6,438 nucleotides of DNA from Bacteroidales bacterium (lineage in GTDB: Bacteria > Bacteroidota > Bacteroidia > Bacteroidales > Paludibacteraceae): the NCBI GenBank assembly GCA_900768725.1, contig CAAGDU010000090.1:1-6438 (forward strand), in the 5' to 3' direction. The position numbers and the translations under genes were made by a program. Positions 4,389 to 6,438 of this stretch are shown here, in pieces (the first letter of the stretch is position 1; each line of letters begins with the position of its first letter). A model generated the notes under the pieces. The model saw only the letters and a program-made list of their open reading frames with translations. It did not search any database and was not told the origin of the DNA.

Positions 4389-5603
4389 ATGAACATTTCC
4401 GTTGGCATACTGACTGCTCCGCATATCGAGTTTGAACAGCGGGAGCATGGTTTCTTGTTGAAAAACGTGCGGATTGGCATTGGTTTTCACTGGGATAGAC
4501 GCGAAGACCAACTCTTTGAAGGCAAACTCACTATTCGCCAAAACGCCGATGGCACGGAGACCGCCATCAATACCCTCCCCCTTGAAGATTATCTCACTTC
4601 CGTCATCTCGTCAGAGATGTCGGCGGATAGTCCGTTGGAGTTGCTCAAAGCCCATGCGGTGATCTCCCGCTCGTGGGCGATACGCGCGATAGGGCATACA
4701 GAGCATGTGGGCTTTGATGTGTGCGCCGACGACCACTGCCAGCGCTACGAGGGGTTGCTGCGCCGCAATGAGCGGGCAGTGGCGGCAGTGCGTGAGACAG
4801 CGGGAGAAGTACTGATGTACGGCGATGAGGTGTGCGACTGCCGCTATTATAAGTGCTGCGGAGGAAGGACAGAGCGATTCAGTACCTGCTGGGAGGATAT
4901 AGACATGCCCTATCTGCAGCCCGTGGACTGCCCCTACTGCGGCAAGGCAGTAGGCAATAGGCGGTTGCAGCGGTTGGTGCTGAACAACTACGACCAAGAG
5001 ACACGCGACTTCCACGACTGGGAGGTGCGCTACACTGCCGAGGAGTTGGCAGACATCATCCGCGAGAAGACGGGCATAGATTTCGGCGAGATAGTTTCGC
5101 TGCGCCCTCTCAAGCGTGGTGCCAGCGGCAGGATATACGAGTTGGAAATCATTGGCACGAAGCACCGCACCGTTATCAGCAAGGAACTAAAAATAAGGCA
5201 GGTGCTCTCGCGCACCTGCCTATATAGTTCGTGGTTTGACGTGGATACGACTCCGTTAAAGACCATTAAAAGACCATTAAAAGATACTCCGTTAATGTCC
5301 GTTAATGAGCCATTAATTGATTCATCGGAGAGTATCAATAATTCGCTAAAAAACAACAATACAAGTTTTAATGAATCTTTAATGTCCTTTAATGGAAAAC
5401 CAAGAATTAACGATTCATTAACGGGCATTAACGGAGAACCGAAAAACATGCCCAAAGAGTTTATCTTTCGCGGGCATGGGTGGGGACATGGCGTAGGTCT
5501 GTGTCAGATAGGTGCCGCCGAGATGGCGATGGAAGGCTTTACTTACCAGCAGATACTGGCGCACTACTACCCTTCTTCCGTCTTGTCCATTTATCAGGAA
5601 TGA
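4389..5603 (+). CDS. SpoIID/LytB-domain protein with an in-frame repeat insert
   Basis: SpoIID-family proteins are lytic transglycosylases or amidase enhancers acting on peptidoglycan; in non-sporulating Bacteroidota the role is presumed to be cell-wall remodelling, not sporulation. Visible landmarks in the 404 residues are LPLEDYLTSVISSEM (63-77, with the Glu corresponding to the catalytic Glu of SpoIID probably Glu76), LKAHAVISRSWA (86-97), DVCADDHCQRYEG (110-122), KCCGGRTERFSTCWED (155-170), CPYC (181-184), YSSWFDV (279-285), GWGHGVGLCQIGAA (364-377) and HYYPSSVL (392-399). No signal peptide is apparent at ATG 4389, so export is unclear. Residues about 287-356, between SSWFDV and FIFRGHGWGHG, are a low-complexity Ser/Asn/Leu/Lys-rich stretch encoded by AT-rich repeats where I would expect only a short linker. 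The reading frame is intact across it. The last 65 bases overlap the convergent nhaC-like gene. Confidence 0.92.
   Translation: MNISVGILTAPHIEFEQREHGFLLKNVRIGIGFHWDRREDQLFEGKLTIRQNADGTETAINTLPLEDYLTSVISSEMSADSPLELLKAHAVISRSWAIRAIGHTEHVGFDVCADDHCQRYEGLLRRNERAVAAVRETAGEVLMYGDEVCDCRYYKCCGGRTERFSTCWEDIDMPYLQPVDCPYCGKAVGNRRLQRLVLNNYDQETRDFHDWEVRYTAEELADIIREKTGIDFGEIVSLRPLKRGASGRIYELEIIGTKHRTVISKELKIRQVLSRTCLYSSWFDVDTTPLKTIKRPLKDTPLMSVNEPLIDSSESINNSLKNNNTSFNESLMSFNGKPRINDSLTGINGEPKNMPKEFIFRGHGWGHGVGLCQIGAAEMAMEGFTYQQILAHYYPSSVLSIYQE
5251..5436. repeat. Palindromic TTAA-phased repeat element inside the spoIID-like coding sequence
   Basis: Twelve TTAA sites start at 5256, 5266, 5277; 5292, 5302, 5313; 5368, 5379, 5389; 5407, 5418 and 5428, in four triplets each spaced 10 and 11 bases. 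The left half is mostly CCnTTAA; the right half is mostly TTAACGG or TTTAATG. Arms 5287-5308 and 5415-5436 are reverse complements at 21 of 22 positions, and the one mismatch would be a G-U pair in RNA. A second, gapped complementarity joins 5263-5283 with 5377-5395. The 21-bp double unit encodes loose heptads such as PLKTIKR, PLMSVNE, SLMSFNG and SLTGING. All of it is in frame and free of stops. Confidence 0.85.
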
Positions 5604-6398
5604 GAATGGTAATCAATACAGCCACGCCGATGAGCATGGGGTAGAAAAGGTATGGGATAATATCGAAAGGCGACATACCGATGATGCCTGCAGTGAGCAG
5701 AATATGTGCGCCGTATGGCAGCAAGCCTTGCACTGTGCAGGAGGTGGTGTCTAATAACGATGCACTGCGTCGCGGGTCGATGCCATAGTGGTCGGCAATG
5801 CGTTTGGCGATAGCCCCGACGCTGAGTATTGCCACGGTGTTGTTAGCGGTGATGATATTCGCGGTTGCTACGATGCCACAGATGCTCAACTCCGCCCCGC
5901 GCTGCGAGTGGGTATGACGTTGGATAAACCGAATCAGCGCTTCCATCCAGCCATTGTGCTTGATAAGGGCAAAGATACCGCCCGCAAGCATGGAGATGAG
6001 TATCAGTTCGCCCATGCCGTTAATACCATCTATCATGCAGTTAATCCATTCCATGAAGGCGAAAGAGCCATCGAGCAAGCCCACCAATCCAATCAGCACA
6101 TTCGCCACCAGCAACACAATCAGCACATTCATTCCCGCCGCTGCGCACACCAGCACAACCAAGTATGGTATGGTCTTCCACCACAGCACTTGGTCAATCT
6201 CTTCCACAGCGGGTGTGGCACCTCTTCCCAAGAAAACATAGATGATACCCACGATGATTGCCATTGGCAACACCATGCGGATATTGAAGCGGAACTTATC
6301 GCTCAACTTGCAGCCTTGCGACTGGGTGGCAACAATGGTCGTATCGGAGATGAAACTGAGGTTATCTCCAAAGAACGCACCGCCTATCACCGCTGCCG
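5539..6398 (-). CDS. NhaC-family Na+/H+ antiporter, N-terminus missing at contig end
   Basis: NhaC-family proteins are inner-membrane secondary transporters that exchange Na+ for H+. The visible part (about 286 residues, running to TAA at 5541-5539) opens with GGAFFGDNLSFISDTT, a strong match to the family signature GAYFGDK-SPLSDTT. It continues with about seven hydrophobic segments, including MVLPMAIIVGIIYVFLG, TIPYLVVLVCAAAGMNVLIV and GMGELILISMLAGGIFALI, then NIITANNTVAILSVGAIAK and LLDTTSCTVQGLLPYGAHIL, which are conserved late in the family. The C-terminus is a short basic Ser-rich tail. Full-length members are roughly 430-460 residues, so about 150 N-terminal residues are absent. The GTG at 6390-6388 is an internal valine, not a start. 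The truncation is caused by adapter sequence, not biology. The 3' end overlaps the spoIID-like gene by 65 bases, and no terminator is seen between them. Substrate specificity cannot be read from the sequence; other NhaC-superfamily members move organic solutes. Confidence 0.92.
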
Positions 6399-6438
6399 AG
6401 ATCGGAAGAGCGTCGTGTAGGGAAAGAGTGTAGATCTC
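6399..6438. other. Illumina TruSeq adapter sequence (assembly contamination)
   Basis: The last 40 bases begin AGATCGGAAGAGCGTCGTGT and continue through AGGGAAAGAGTGTAGATCTC. This is the standard Illumina adapter read into when the insert is shorter than the read (reverse complement of the universal adapter, running into the P5 region). The first two bases (AG) could belong to either genome or adapter. In the plus strand it reads EIGRASCRERV or DRKSVV, peptides I recognise as typical of adapter-contaminated database entries. It is not genomic. Confidence 0.98.

Noticed and set aside
5030..5455. Minus-strand ORF of 141 codons within the spoIID-like gene
   Set aside because: It stays open because the repeat insert is palindromic and reads similarly on both strands; the SpoIID motifs fix the real frame as plus.
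4389..5603. SpoIID homology as evidence of a spore-former
   Set aside because: SpoIID/LytB domains are found in many non-sporulating bacteria, and the rest of the window points to Bacteroidales.
5788..6433. Plus-strand ORFs opposite the nhaC-like gene, ending DRKSVV or EIGRASCRERV
   Set aside because: They are antisense to a clear membrane transporter, and their C-termini are translated sequencing adapter.

Overview
The window looks like a short-read assembled contig from a member of Bacteroidota, most likely Bacteroidales. Four things point there: an RNA polymerase omega subunit of the distinctive Bacteroidales type, a BamD lipoprotein with a Bacteroidota-like sequence, a perfect TAnnTTTG promoter box, and start regions that are A/T-rich with no Shine-Dalgarno sequence. 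The coding DNA is moderately GC-rich, while the gaps between genes are very AT-rich and full of short repeats. The last 40 bases (6399-6438) are Illumina adapter, so the right edge is a sequencing artefact and the last gene is cut by it.

Layout, left to right. (1) 3-314, the C-terminal end of a beta-strand-rich, probable outer-membrane protein. (2) 448-1464, apbE, FAD:protein FMN transferase. (3) 1493-1550, an intrinsic terminator whose right arm contains the upstream element of the next promoter. (4) 1567-1656, ten 9-bp CTATAGnnn-type units in the predicted 5' leader of bamD. (5) 1672-2475, bamD with a TTG start. (6) 2476-2653, an AT-rich gap holding a perfect 28-bp inverted repeat, a direct repeat and tiny ORFs. 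(7) 2654-2986, rpoZ. (8) 2995-3057, seven more CTATAGnnn units. (9) 3067-4308, coaBC with a GTG start. (10) 4389-5603, a SpoIID/LytB-family gene with an in-frame, repeat-built insert of about 70 codons. (11) 5539-6398 on the minus strand, an NhaC-family antiporter lacking its N-terminus, overlapping the spoIID-like gene tail to tail.

The plus-strand genes are mostly housekeeping: envelope assembly (bamD), transcription (rpoZ), coenzyme A synthesis (coaBC), extracytoplasmic flavinylation (apbE) and probable peptidoglycan remodelling (SpoIID-like). bamD, rpoZ and coaBC probably form a conserved cluster transcribed from the promoter at 1519-1550.

The unusual signal is the repeats. Three families built on palindromic cores occur here: CTATAG every 9 bp, AATTTACAAATTT-like units, and TTAA every 10-11 bp. 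They fill the gaps before bamD, rpoZ and coaBC, and one has expanded in frame inside the spoIID-like gene. The in-frame element resembles in principle the palindromic elements known inside Rickettsia genes, and it is the best candidate for something undescribed. No mobile element, CRISPR array, tRNA or rRNA was seen.
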